Below are positions 26,988 through 36,330 of a stretch of DNA of 64,000 nucleotides, piece after piece. How positions within the stretch are numbered: position 1 is the stretch's first letter; each line of letters starts with the position of its first letter. Source of the DNA: Clostridiaceae bacterium. Lineage in GTDB: Bacteria; Bacillota; Clostridia; Peptostreptococcales; Natronincolaceae. The stretch covers positions 124,001 to 188,000 of the forward strand of contig JAHDLO010000015.1 in NCBI GenBank assembly GCA_018432235.1. The letters run 5' to 3'. Below the pieces are notes generated by a model. That model was not told the origin of the DNA and made no database searches. It was given only the letters and a program-made list of their open reading frames with translations. The position numbers and the translations under genes are program-made.

Positions 26988-28122
26988 AAAACTTGTATTT
27001 CTGCTTTGTTTACTTGTACTGATTATTTCAGCTCCGATTTCTTATGCAGATGATTGGTATGGTGATTATGGAAGCTATTATAAGGTTTATGATGCCCAGA
27101 GCAGTAAGCTGCTGTTTGAAACTGCAAGAGAGGTAACAAAGGGAGATCAGTATTTAAGCGGGGACAACAAGCTATATAATGTTGTCAGGATTAATAGGTC
27201 CAATAGATTGGCCTATGCGGAATTTGTTAAGGATGTCGAGCTTCCTGAAATAGATGAAGTTGCCCTTAATGCATTTGTAGTCGCCTTAAGAAGCGGTGAA
27301 GGGCTAGCAGCACTATTGGCAGAGGAGGACAGGAAGGTGGGAATATATTCCACCCACAGCTCAGAGTCATATGTCCCAACCGATGGGACAGAAAGCATTG
27401 AAGGAAATGGCGGTATTTTTAAAGTGGCAGAAAAGATTAAGGCGGGCTTTGAGGAAAATGGTGTAGGCGCCATCTTTGATAACACCTCCCATGACCCCCA
27501 TGACGCAGGTGCCTACAAACGTTCCAGAAGAACAGCTTTGCAGATGTTAAGAGCAGAGCAGCCGCAAGCTCTTATAGATGTGCATCGTGATGCTACGCCT
27601 GCTGAGCCATATTTAACAGATATCAATGGCGAGCCCGCATCTAAGGTAAGACTGGTGGTAGGCCGTAGAAACCAAAACTTTAAGGCAAATGAGGAAACCG
27701 CGTGGAAGATAAAGGCTGTAGCTGATAAAATGTATCCGGGATTAATCAAGGATATATTTTATGCTAAAGGAGATTACAATCAGGATTTAACCCCAAGAGC
27801 AATGCTATTGGAAATGGGAACGTATCAGCATTCCCGACAGAGGGCTGAAAAGTCAGCTGGATTTATCTCTGAAGTTATAACGACATCACTCTATGGTGGC
27901 ACCTTTAAGGATGAAACTGATGGAAAAACTGAAAAAGTAGCGCCTCAGGAAAATAGCAATAAGGGCTCCGGTGCCGGCATCGCAGGTATATTGGCGGTTA
28001 TCGGCGGCGGCGGGCTGGCCTTTCTCTTTCTAAGCAGCGGAGGTAAGGAATGGAAATCAAAGGTATCGAATTTTAAGCAGGAATTTCATAACTTTCTTGG
28101 TCGAACCAGAAGGAAAAAGTAA
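26977..28122 (+). CDS. spoIIP: SpoIIP family peptidoglycan hydrolase
   Basis: Probable cell-wall amidase/endopeptidase. SpoIIP acts with SpoIID and SpoIIM to thin septal peptidoglycan during engulfment. The 381-residue protein has a signal peptide (about 1-24, ending ISYA), the catalytic-domain motifs YSTHSSESY, DVHRDA and LLEMGT, and a C-terminal membrane segment (GIAGILAVIGGGGLAFLFL) followed by a basic tail. ATG 26977 has GGAGAT 7 bases upstream. Many Clostridia have two SpoIIP-like proteins; this one, linked to YIEGIA genes, may be a specialised paralogue. Confidence 0.85.
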   Translation: MKVKKLVFLLCLLVLIISAPISYADDWYGDYGSYYKVYDAQSSKLLFETAREVTKGDQYLSGDNKLYNVVRINRSNRLAYAEFVKDVELPEIDEVALNAFVVALRSGEGLAALLAEEDRKVGIYSTHSSESYVPTDGTESIEGNGGIFKVAEKIKAGFEENGVGAIFDNTSHDPHDAGAYKRSRRTALQMLRAEQPQALIDVHRDATPAEPYLTDINGEPASKVRLVVGRRNQNFKANEETAWKIKAVADKMYPGLIKDIFYAKGDYNQDLTPRAMLLEMGTYQHSRQRAEKSAGFISEVITTSLYGGTFKDETDGKTEKVAPQENSNKGSGAGIAGILAVIGGGGLAFLFLSSGGKEWKSKVSNFKQEFHNFLGRTRRKK

Positions 28123-28137
28123 TAAGGTGGATGCTAT

Positions 28138-29052
28138 TTGGATAAACATATGCTTTTAATAATAACAGCTTTAATTATGGGTACGGCAGCAAGGGTATTA
28201 CTGATGAAGGTGGATTATAGGCAGTATCCCACCTATCCGCAGTCATATCTGTCGCATTTTACATTGGGTATGATTGCTGCAGGCTTAGGTGCTGTAGCAA
28301 TTCCGGCATTGGTAGCAAAGGAATATGTGGCTATTACCTTTCTAACGATAGCTGCTCAGCAGTTTAGAGATGTGCGTAATATGGAGAGGCAAAGCCTTGA
28401 CAATATAGAACCGACGGAGCTTGTGCCAAGAGGGACAGCATATATAGAGGACATAGCGAAGGCCTTTGAGGCAAGAAATTATATAGCAACCCTCACGGCA
28501 TTGGCCACAGGTCTAGGAATTCAGCTGGGGATGCTTATTAAGATTGCTACATCACTTTCGATACTTGTCGGTATCCTTTCAGGAACCCTTATATTCTTTG
28601 GATTAAAAAGATTATTAAGATCCCATGAGATCAGAGAGATAGCAGAGGTCAAGGAGGCTAACATAGACTTTGAGGGACCTCTGCTGAAGATCAATGACGT
28701 TATTATAATGAACATTGGCTTAAAATCTGCCAGAGAGGTTATAAAAACGCAGGGCATGGCAGTAGAGATAATACCTAATGATGCCAATGGTATAGCGATT
28801 TTAAGTAATATCGGGCAAAGACAGGCGATACTACACAATGCCGCAACTCAGCTGGGGATAAGGAAGGATGTAGACGAGCCGGACTTTACCCCGATAGCCA
28901 GAAGGAACCCCGAAAACGGGAATGTTATGATGATTATAGTAACGATGGCGCCAGATATCCCCTGTCTGATAGAGGCAGTGAAAAAAACTCCCGTCTTGGA
29001 GTCCTCTAAGAGAAAGCCTTTGGATTCTACCGTTGGAAGAAAGCATTACTAG
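28138..29052 (+). CDS. YIEGIA family sporulation membrane protein
   Basis: A 304-residue membrane protein named for a conserved motif, here YIEDIAKAFEARNY (around residue 101). The N-terminal half has about four spans (MLLIITALIMGTAARVLLM and others); the C-terminal half is a soluble domain with an alpha/beta look. The family is found in endospore formers and is listed as sporulation-associated, with no known biochemical role. TTG 28138 follows AAGGTGG. It is followed by its small partner gene. Confidence 0.8.
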   Translation: MDKHMLLIITALIMGTAARVLLMKVDYRQYPTYPQSYLSHFTLGMIAAGLGAVAIPALVAKEYVAITFLTIAAQQFRDVRNMERQSLDNIEPTELVPRGTAYIEDIAKAFEARNYIATLTALATGLGIQLGMLIKIATSLSILVGILSGTLIFFGLKRLLRSHEIREIAEVKEANIDFEGPLLKINDVIIMNIGLKSAREVIKTQGMAVEIIPNDANGIAILSNIGQRQAILHNAATQLGIRKDVDEPDFTPIARRNPENGNVMMIIVTMAPDIPCLIEAVKKTPVLESSKRKPLDSTVGRKHY

Positions 29053-29121
29053 TGCCTCGTATCATTGAGTTAATATCATAAGGTTAGAGGAAAATCTGAG
29101 TAAATTAGAGGGGGTATATAG

Positions 29122-29316
29122 ATGGATTATGGCATTAAGGACAGTATTATAGCAATCGTAACCACCAATCGGAGCATGGCAGGGTCCCCAAATTCCCCGG
29201 TATTCTATGCGGAAAATCGGGAGGAGGGGGAAAGAACCGCATTACTGATAGCTAAATGCACCCGTGGTATGGTCCATGATCTGTTGGGAGGTACCTATAT
29301 CATCGTGAGACATTAG
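29122..29316 (+). CDS. Small YIEGIA-partner protein (capping complex subunit)
   Basis: A 64-residue protein, MDYGIKDSIIAIVTTNRSMAG at its start, with no membrane span. Small proteins of this type are annotated as the capping complex subunit for YIEGIA because they always lie beside that gene. ATG 29122 follows GAGGGGG. Function unknown beyond the association. Confidence 0.7.
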   Translation: MDYGIKDSIIAIVTTNRSMAGSPNSPVFYAENREEGERTALLIAKCTRGMVHDLLGGTYIIVRH

Positions 29317-29325
29317 GGGGAGACT

Positions 29326-29676
29326 ATGAAGATATATTATATTTATAGATATAATTTTTATGCAGCTCATCTGGCTGCATATCTTCATTTAGGTATAAAA
29401 AATATACCATGGAACAAAAATACCAGTATAGCTGAGATGCAATTTGAATTTTATGGCCTTAGTCCCGAAAATCAGGAGATTTATGTGGCGAATTACGGCG
29501 GAAACAAGCAGATATTTATAAATCTACTGAAGGGCATAGGAGCAATCTATAATATAGATATAAAAATTGTTGATTTGAGTAAGCTGGATCAGGTAGCCTA
29601 TAGATATTTCAAGGATAGAACAAGGCGATATATAGAGATGCGTCTGGAGGCACTGCAACATGAAAATAATATATAG
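29326..29676 (+). CDS. DUF3189-like protein (first copy)
   Basis: A 116-residue soluble protein starting MKIYYIYRYNFYAAHLAAYLH, a divergent relative of the next gene (compare SxxAAxLHLGxL). It lacks the Gly-rich CYGGAH start of its neighbour, having YRYNFYA instead, so it may have lost an active or binding site. ATG 29326 follows AGGGGGA; its last 17 bases overlap the next gene. Function unknown. Confidence 0.65.
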   Translation: MKIYYIYRYNFYAAHLAAYLHLGIKNIPWNKNTSIAEMQFEFYGLSPENQEIYVANYGGNKQIFINLLKGIGAIYNIDIKIVDLSKLDQVAYRYFKDRTRRYIEMRLEALQHENNI

Positions 29677-30130
29677 CTGCTACGGGGGGGCCCATACCTC
29701 TATTATCGCAGCAGGGCTGCATTTAGGATATCTACCCCATGATAAAACGCCAAACAAGGAGGCCATATTATCCATACCGTTTTTTGATCAGACAGAAACA
29801 GCAAATATCGGTGTGCCACTTTATATGGGACAGGATCAGCATAATAATGAGGTGTATGTCATCGGTATGGGGTCCTACAGAAAAGAAGGGGCACAGCTTA
29901 TATACAGGCTTGTTAATGATTTGAGGGGAGGCTGTAGGGGAGAGGTAATTATCATAAATTCAATTGCCCTAATTAACCTTGAAATAAGAATCGGAGGTTT
30001 TTTGTCCCGCCGCTTAGGATTGGTGGACATTGGACGGCGGATCATCATTTTTGGCATAAGAAGAAAATACGATAAATTTCTTCAGCTAAAGAGGGAAATT
30101 AACAAAAGGCTGGGGAATAATGAGTTTTGA
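29660..30130 (+). CDS. DUF3189 family protein
   Basis: A 156-residue protein with the DUF3189 start IIYSCYGGAHTSIIAAGLH, a strand-loop-helix that resembles a small-ligand or phosphate-binding loop (inference). The C-terminal third is basic (GRRIIIFGIRRKYDKF). Coupled by overlap to the first copy. The family occurs in sporulating Clostridia near YIEGIA genes; the role is unknown. Confidence 0.75.
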   Translation: MKIIYSCYGGAHTSIIAAGLHLGYLPHDKTPNKEAILSIPFFDQTETANIGVPLYMGQDQHNNEVYVIGMGSYRKEGAQLIYRLVNDLRGGCRGEVIIINSIALINLEIRIGGFLSRRLGLVDIGRRIIIFGIRRKYDKFLQLKREINKRLGNNEF

Positions 30131-30154
30131 AGGCAGGAAGATGCATAGTATTAC

Positions 30155-30184
30155 TTGACGGCTATAAAAGTAAAATGGTAATAT
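30155..30184 (+). promoter_or_regulatory. Promoter before the DUF512 gene
   Basis: TTGACG (30155-30160), 18 bases, TAATAT (30179-30184) with an extended TGG just before the -10 box. Confidence 0.55.
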
Positions 30185-30233
30185 TATTTGATGTGATGGA
30201 AATTTAGAGGTATATTATAAAGTAGGTGTTGAA

Positions 30234-31556
30234 TTGAAGGAAGGTAAAGTAAAAAATATCATATGTCAGGTTTATCCTGGAAGTATTGGTGAGGAGGCCG
30301 GTATAGCGGTTGGCGACAAGCTGATTGCCATAAACGGTCAATATATTGAGGATATCATAGAATATAAATACTGTTTGGCGGAGGAATACCTTGAGGTTGA
30401 AATAGAAAAGCCCAATGGTGAAGCATGGATTTTAGAAATAGATAAGGGTTATGACGATGATCTAGGCATCGAATTTGACAATCCCATATTAACCCATATG
30501 AGGAGCTGTCAGAATAAATGTATTTTTTGCTTTATAGACCAGCTGCCAAAGGGTATGAGGGAGAGCCTGTATTTTAAGGATGATGATTCGAGGCTATCCT
30601 TTCTGCACGGGAATTATATTACCTTAACCAATATGAGGGAAGAGGATATAAAAAAGATAATTCAATACAGGATAAGTCCTATCAATGTATCGGTACATAC
30701 TACCAATGGTGAGCTTAGAAAAAGAATGCTGAATAATCGTTTCGCAGATAACATACTGGATATTTTAAAACGCTTAGTGGAAAATGATATAACCGTCAAT
30801 TGCCAAATCGTGCTGTGTCCTGGGGTGAATGACGGTGAGGAGCTGGATAATACCCTTAGGGATTTAGCTGCTTTGGGCAAAGGCGTGGAGAGTGTAGCAG
30901 TGGTGCCGGTTGGTATTACGCAGTATCGCCAGGGGCTGCCTCAGCTTAAGGCCTTTGACAAGGAGACAGCTGCAGCAGCTATCGATCAAGTAAACAGATG
31001 GCAGAGCTTTTTCAGATACGATAAAAAAAGCAGCTTTGTTTACATATCGGATGAATTCTATATTTTAGCCGACAGAGAATTTCCATCTGTTGAAGATTAT
31101 GAGGGCTTTCCCCAACTGGAAAATGGTGTCGGGATGGTGGCAAAGCTTGAAAGAGATTTTTTAAACTATCTATCAAGGCTGCCACAGGGATTGAAGGTAA
31201 ATAAAAGGGTGACAATAGTTACCGGTACTCTGGCTTATCCCTTTATCAATTCATTGGCAAAAAAGCTGGAGGGTGCGGTTCACGGCTTGAAGGTTAAGGT
31301 GCTGGGGGTAAAAAATCAATTTTTTGGCGGGCATGTTTCTGTATCGGGTCTTCTGACGGGACAGGATGTTTTAAGGGAGCTAAGTGCAGTGGATGCTGGA
31401 GATTGTATCATAATCCCTGAGTCCATGCTGAAATCCGGTGAGGAAATATTCTTAGACGATTTCACAGTAAGTGATCTACAGCAAAGGTTAGACGCAAGAA
31501 TAGTGGTAAGCCCGGTAGATGGCAGAAAGCTAATACAAAAAATTCTATATAAATAA
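30234..31556 (+). CDS. DUF512 family protein with PDZ and radical-SAM-like iron-sulfur domain
   Basis: A 440-residue protein: N-terminal PDZ domain (IICQVYPGSIGEEAGIAVGD), a radical-SAM-like barrel with a Cys cluster in SCQNKCIFCFIDQLPKGMR (C-x3-C-x2-C), and a C-terminal DUF512 domain. Conserved in Clostridia beside der; the reaction is unknown. TTG 30234 follows TAGGTG. It probably shares a transcript with der, 45 bases downstream. Confidence 0.85.
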   Translation: MKEGKVKNIICQVYPGSIGEEAGIAVGDKLIAINGQYIEDIIEYKYCLAEEYLEVEIEKPNGEAWILEIDKGYDDDLGIEFDNPILTHMRSCQNKCIFCFIDQLPKGMRESLYFKDDDSRLSFLHGNYITLTNMREEDIKKIIQYRISPINVSVHTTNGELRKRMLNNRFADNILDILKRLVENDITVNCQIVLCPGVNDGEELDNTLRDLAALGKGVESVAVVPVGITQYRQGLPQLKAFDKETAAAAIDQVNRWQSFFRYDKKSSFVYISDEFYILADREFPSVEDYEGFPQLENGVGMVAKLERDFLNYLSRLPQGLKVNKRVTIVTGTLAYPFINSLAKKLEGAVHGLKVKVLGVKNQFFGGHVSVSGLLTGQDVLRELSAVDAGDCIIIPESMLKSGEEIFLDDFTVSDLQQRLDARIVVSPVDGRKLIQKILYK

Positions 31557-31601
31557 AGCAAGTAAAAAAGCAAGTAAAAATAGTAAATCGAGGTGGTATA
31601 T

Positions 31602-32924
31602 ATGGCAAAGCCAATAGTAGCTATAGTAGGCAGACCGAATGTGGGTAAGTCTACACTTTTCAATAAAATTGCCGGCAAGAGAATCTCCATAGTAGAGGAC
31701 AAGCCGGGTGTCACAAGAGACAGGATCTATACAGAGGTGGAATGGCTGAATCATTACTTTACATTAATTGATACAGGCGGTATAGAACCAGCTTCATTAG
31801 AGACCATACCGGCCCAAATGAAGATTCAGGCAGAGGTGGCAATACATACGGCAGACGTAATAGTATTCATAGCAGACGGAAAAGAGGGTCTTACCTCCAC
31901 TGACAGAGATGTGGCTGCAATGCTTAGAAGGGCGAAAAAGCCTGTATTGCTGGCTGTGAATAAGGTGGATACCGCTAACCATTCAGAGTTTTACTATGAT
32001 TTTTATGAGCTGGGAATGGGAGAGCCGGTTGAGATTTCGTCATCATTAGGATTAGGCATTGGAGACCTACTGGATGAAATCGTAAAACACTTTCCAGAGG
32101 AACGGGATAATCAGGAGGAGGATGATACAACTAAGGTGGCCATAATAGGCAAACCTAATGTAGGTAAATCCTCAATTGTCAATCGTATTCTTGGTGAGGA
32201 AAGAGTAATCGTCAGTGATATCGCTGGCACCACAAGAGACGCAGTTGATACGCCCTTTGTAGATGGAGAGGATAAATATGTCCTAATAGATACTGCCGGA
32301 ATAAGAAGAAAGAGCAAAATTCTAGACAGTGTGGAAAAATACAGTGTTCTAAGGTCTATAACCGCTGTGGAAAGGGCAGATGTATGTCTTCTGGTACTGG
32401 ATGCCGCAGAGGGTGTCACGGAGCAGGATAAAAGAATAGCAGGCTTTAGCCACGAAAACGGTAAGGCCATGATAATAGTGGTCAATAAATGGGACCTCAT
32501 AGAAAAGGACACCCATACAATGAATCAATTTACAAAGGAAATAAGGAATGAGCTGGCATATTTAGAGTATGCACCGATTCTATTTGTCTCTGCCATGTCA
32601 GGGCAACGGATGAACAAGCTGTTGGAAATGGTCAAATATGTGTCCAATCAGCATACCTTAAGGATTCCTACCGGCAGCCTTAACGATATCATTGGAGAGG
32701 CCATACTTTTAAATCAGCCACCTTCAGATAAAGGTAAGAAGCTAAAAATTTATTATGCAAATCAAGCCTCAGTTAAGCCGCCAACCTTTGTCTTATTCGT
32801 CAACATTGCTGAGCTGATGCATTTTTCATATCAACGCTATATTGAAAATAGAATTCGAGAAAGCTACGGCTTTGAAGGAACGCCTGTACGCTTTATCCTA
32901 CGAGAAAAAACAAGGGGGGAATAA
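31602..32924 (+). CDS. der: Ribosome biogenesis GTPase Der (EngA)
   Basis: Double GTPase for 50S subunit assembly. The two G domains show GRPNVGKST near residue 10 and GKPNVGKSS near 183, with NKVD and NKWD motifs, then a KH-like C-terminal domain, in 440 residues. ATG 31602 follows GAGGTGG; the in-frame GTG at 31593 is within the ribosome site. Confidence 0.97.
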   Translation: MAKPIVAIVGRPNVGKSTLFNKIAGKRISIVEDKPGVTRDRIYTEVEWLNHYFTLIDTGGIEPASLETIPAQMKIQAEVAIHTADVIVFIADGKEGLTSTDRDVAAMLRRAKKPVLLAVNKVDTANHSEFYYDFYELGMGEPVEISSSLGLGIGDLLDEIVKHFPEERDNQEEDDTTKVAIIGKPNVGKSSIVNRILGEERVIVSDIAGTTRDAVDTPFVDGEDKYVLIDTAGIRRKSKILDSVEKYSVLRSITAVERADVCLLVLDAAEGVTEQDKRIAGFSHENGKAMIIVVNKWDLIEKDTHTMNQFTKEIRNELAYLEYAPILFVSAMSGQRMNKLLEMVKYVSNQHTLRIPTGSLNDIIGEAILLNQPPSDKGKKLKIYYANQASVKPPTFVLFVNIAELMHFSYQRYIENRIRESYGFEGTPVRFILREKTRGE

Positions 32925-32927
32925 TCA

Positions 32928-33518
32928 GTGGTACCGTTTATACTGGTTTTAATTGCCTATCTTTTGGGTAATTTTTCAACCTCCTTTTTAGTAGGGAAAT
33001 TTGTCGGCAAAATAGATATTCGTAACCATGGCAGCGGAAATGCAGGCTCCACCAATGTATTTAGAACACTGGGGCTAAAAGCCGGTCTGATGGCCTTTAT
33101 AGGCGACAGTATAAAAGGCGTGCTGGCGATTTATCTTGCCAGACGCTTCGGAGGAGATACTGTTGCTTTAGTGGCAGGTGTTGCCGCCATAGTAGGTCAC
33201 AATTGGCCTGTTGTGCTTAAATTTAAAGGGGGTAAGGGGATTGCCACCTCCATTGGCGTGGCTTTAATGATTCATCCTGCCTCGGCATTAATATGCATTG
33301 GTATTGGTATAGTCATACTCATCTTGTTTAAATATGTCTCCCTGGCCTCTGTTTCAGCAATAGCACTTTTACCTATTTTTATATATCCACAGGGCAGAGA
33401 CTATTTAATATTTTCAATTGTTATTTCCATAATGGCGATATACAGGCATCGTGAAAACATTAAGAGATTGATCAACGGTACTGAAAGTAAGGTTACCTCT
33501 AAATCAAAAAGCAAATAA
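32928..33518 (+). CDS. plsY: Acyl-phosphate glycerol-3-phosphate acyltransferase
   Basis: Membrane enzyme that acylates glycerol-3-phosphate from acyl-phosphate, the first step of phospholipid synthesis. The 196-residue protein has about five spans and the three conserved segments: GSGNAGSTNVFRTLG, GHNWPVVLKFKGGKGIATS and the late Arg-His region IYRHRENIKRL. GTG 32928, four bases after der. gpsA, which makes its substrate, follows. Confidence 0.96.
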   Translation: MVPFILVLIAYLLGNFSTSFLVGKFVGKIDIRNHGSGNAGSTNVFRTLGLKAGLMAFIGDSIKGVLAIYLARRFGGDTVALVAGVAAIVGHNWPVVLKFKGGKGIATSIGVALMIHPASALICIGIGIVILILFKYVSLASVSAIALLPIFIYPQGRDYLIFSIVISIMAIYRHRENIKRLINGTESKVTSKSKSK

Positions 33519-33531
33519 GGGGTGTTTGAAA

Positions 33532-34566
33532 ATGACTGAAACAACATCTATTGTCGTATTGGGAGCAGGAAGCTGGGGAACAGCCTTGGCCCTGTCACTA
33601 CTTAGTAAGGGCCATAGGGTGAATCTATGGATGAAGGATGAAGAGCAGTATAATAGTCTGCTATCCACTCGCATGAATTCAAAATATTTGCCTGACACCC
33701 TATTGCCTGAGGAAATGATGCTCTACACCGATATGTCGGAAGCCATCAGCGGTACGGAGGTTGTACTGGTGGCGGTTCCAACTCAGGCGGTAAGAAGCGT
33801 TATTCAAAAGGCAGCAGGCTATATAAAACCATCACAAATAATAGTTAATGTCTCAAAGGGATTAGAGCAGAATACTCTGCTGAGGGTGTCTAAGGTTATA
33901 GAGGAAATTTTACCGGCGAACCCCTTTGTTGCTCTTTCAGGACCCTCTCATGCAGAGGAGGTATGTAAGGGTATGCCAACTACATTGGTGGCTGCAGGTA
34001 TAGACCGCCATAGTGTGGAGCGAGTACAGGATATATTTATAACGCCATCCTTAAGGGTATATACAAATCCTGATTTAATAGGGGTGGAATTGGGCGGCGC
34101 TTTAAAGAATGTCATCGCCTTCGGTGCTGGAATTTCTGATGGACTTGGCTTCGGCGATAATGCAAAGGCTGCCCTGATGACCAGAGGCATAAGAGAAATT
34201 GCCCGTCTGGGAGAGGAAATGGGCGCCAGCCTACCAACCTTTGCAGGCTTATCGGGAATCGGTGATTTAATTGTTACCTGCACCAGCATGCATAGTAGAA
34301 ATCGTAGGGCAGGAATCCTTCTGGGTAAAGGAAAAAACCTGGAGGAAACACTGGTGGAGATTGGCATGGTGGTGGAGGGGGTTACCACGACAAAAGCCGC
34401 CTATGAGCTGGCTAAAAGACATAATATTGAAATGCCTATTACAGAGGAAATATATAAAATACTCTATGAGGGCTCAAATGCGAAGGACGCCGTTTTGAAT
34501 CTTATGACCAGAAACCGAACCCATGAGCTGGAGGAAATTTTAGATACCTTCGATATAAACTGGTAA
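33532..34566 (+). CDS. gpsA: NAD(P)-dependent glycerol-3-phosphate dehydrogenase
   Basis: Reduces dihydroxyacetone phosphate to sn-glycerol-3-phosphate for lipid synthesis. The 344-residue protein has the N-terminal nucleotide-binding GAGSWGTALA, then SGPSHAEEV and the catalytic-region ELGGALKNVIAFGAGISDG. ATG 33532 follows AAGGGGTG. Pairs functionally with plsY. Confidence 0.97.
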   Translation: MTETTSIVVLGAGSWGTALALSLLSKGHRVNLWMKDEEQYNSLLSTRMNSKYLPDTLLPEEMMLYTDMSEAISGTEVVLVAVPTQAVRSVIQKAAGYIKPSQIIVNVSKGLEQNTLLRVSKVIEEILPANPFVALSGPSHAEEVCKGMPTTLVAAGIDRHSVERVQDIFITPSLRVYTNPDLIGVELGGALKNVIAFGAGISDGLGFGDNAKAALMTRGIREIARLGEEMGASLPTFAGLSGIGDLIVTCTSMHSRNRRAGILLGKGKNLEETLVEIGMVVEGVTTTKAAYELAKRHNIEMPITEEIYKILYEGSNAKDAVLNLMTRNRTHELEEILDTFDINW

Positions 34567-34579
34567 TTAACCAAAATAT

Positions 34580-34625
34580 AAAACTCAGTACTCTATCAAT
34601 TGTATAGAGTGGCTGAGTTTTTTTG
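34580..34625 (+). terminator. Terminator after gpsA
   Basis: AAACTCAG pairs with CTGAGTTT, with an inner ACTCTAT/ATAGAGT helix and a T run. Confidence 0.9.
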
Positions 34626-34751
34626 CTTGAATAAAAAGTAGGCATAAATTTTTAGCTTTGCAAATATAAAAGTATTAAGATATATGTCCTTTTTTGAAGA
34701 GACAAATTTATAAAAATCATTCTGGTGGCAGATGTTTTAAGGCACTAGTTG

Positions 34752-34779
34752 TCATATTCTTATAGGATAATCATATATT
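34752..34779 (+). promoter_or_regulatory. sigma-E promoter of spoIVA
   Basis: TCATATT (34752-34758) is a full match to the sigma-E -35 pattern KMATATT; CATATATT (34772-34779) matches CATACAMT at 6 of 8 with a 13-base spacer. Bacillus spoIVA is known to be sigma-E dependent. Confidence 0.7.
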
Positions 34780-34831
34780 TATAATGTTAAGCTAGGTTAA
34801 AAATTAATTCATATAAAAAGGAGGGAAATAT

Positions 34832-36310
34832 ATGGAAAGCTATGACATCTACAGAGATATAGCACAACGGACACAAGGGGATATCTATATAGGTGTGGTA
34901 GGTCCCGTAAGAACCGGAAAATCTACCTTGATAAAGAGAGTAATGGATTTATTTGTATTACCCAATATAGAGAATGCCTACAAAAAGGAAAGAGCTAAGG
35001 ATGAGCTACCCCAAAGTGGTTCAGGAAAAACCATAACCACCACAGAGCCCAAATTCGTACCGAATGAGGCAGTAGAGCTGGTACTAAAGGACAATGCTTC
35101 CTTTAAAATGAGAATGATAGACTGTGTTGGATATTTAGTCAATGGTGCTATTGGGCATATGGAGGAGGGAAGACCAAGGCTGGTTAATACTCCATGGTTT
35201 GAGAAGCCAATCCCCTTTGAGGACGCTGCTGAAATTGGTACAAGAAAGGTTATCAAGGAGCATTCTACAATAGGCTTAGTCGTCACCACTGATGGTTCCA
35301 TCACTGAATTGTCAAGAGATCAATACATAGAGGCCGAGGAAAGGGTAATAAATGAGCTTAAGGAAATCAACAAGCCCTTTGTAATGGTACTAAATACAAA
35401 ATATCCAGAGTCCGAGGAAGCATGGAATCTTGCAGGACGTTTAGAGGAAAAGTATCAGGTACCGGTACTGATCAAAAATTGCTCAGTAATGGAGATGAAT
35501 GATATTCACGATATCCTTGAAAAGATATTGTTTGAATTCCCCATCACAGAAATAAATATTAACCTTCCTGGCTGGTTGGAGAGCATTGAGTCCACCCATT
35601 GGTTAAAGGCCTCAATCATGAATAAAATCAAAGAAGCTGCTGCTGAGATGAAAAAGCTAAGAGATGTTGAGTCAATGGTGGGTAATCTCAGTGAGATAGA
35701 GAATGTCAAAAAGGTTTCATTGGAAAATATCAGAATGGGTGAGGGAGCAGCATTATTGGAGCTTGCCACCACTGAAAATCTCTTCTATAGGGTACTGGAG
35801 GAGAAAACAGGCTACGCTATTGATGGCGATCATCAGCTGATTGGTCTCATAATGGAGCTGGCTAGAGCAAAACGAGAGTACACAAAAATAGAGACTGCCT
35901 TAAAGGATGTTAAAAATATAGGCTATGGACTTGTGCCGCCATCCTTTGATGAGCTTACCCTAGAGCAGCCTGAAATCTTTAGACATGGCAATCAATTCGG
36001 TGTCAAGCTTAGAGCAAACGCGCCTTCGCTGCACTTTATAAGAGCAGATATCGCCACAGAGATATCACCGGTGGTAGGCACTGAAAAGCAAAGCGAGGAG
36101 CTGTTAAAATATTTGCTGGATGAATTTGAGCAAAATACAGAAAAAATTTGGGATACAAACATCTTCGGCAAATCATTGAATGATCTTATCAAGGAACAGC
36201 TACAAAACAAGCTCCACCTAATGCCGGAGGACACCAGAATAAAGCTTCAAAAAACCCTTCAAAGGATCATCAACGAGGGTGGTGGCGGTCTAATAGCCAT
36301 TATCCTATAG
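34832..36310 (+). CDS. spoIVA: Stage IV sporulation protein A (coat morphogenetic ATPase)
   Basis: Mother-cell ATPase that polymerises on the forespore surface as the base of the spore coat. The 492-residue protein has an N-terminal TRAFAC-type P-loop domain with GPVRTGKSTLI near residue 25, a middle domain and the conserved C-terminal domain ending GGGGLIAIIL, which contacts SpoVM/membrane in Bacillus. ATG 34832 follows AAAGGAGGG. Single-gene unit. Confidence 0.97.
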   Translation: MESYDIYRDIAQRTQGDIYIGVVGPVRTGKSTLIKRVMDLFVLPNIENAYKKERAKDELPQSGSGKTITTTEPKFVPNEAVELVLKDNASFKMRMIDCVGYLVNGAIGHMEEGRPRLVNTPWFEKPIPFEDAAEIGTRKVIKEHSTIGLVVTTDGSITELSRDQYIEAEERVINELKEINKPFVMVLNTKYPESEEAWNLAGRLEEKYQVPVLIKNCSVMEMNDIHDILEKILFEFPITEININLPGWLESIESTHWLKASIMNKIKEAAAEMKKLRDVESMVGNLSEIENVKKVSLENIRMGEGAALLELATTENLFYRVLEEKTGYAIDGDHQLIGLIMELARAKREYTKIETALKDVKNIGYGLVPPSFDELTLEQPEIFRHGNQFGVKLRANAPSLHFIRADIATEISPVVGTEKQSEELLKYLLDEFEQNTEKIWDTNIFGKSLNDLIKEQLQNKLHLMPEDTRIKLQKTLQRIINEGGGGLIAIIL

Positions 36311-36330
36311 ATCCAGCTTAGCTTAACGGT

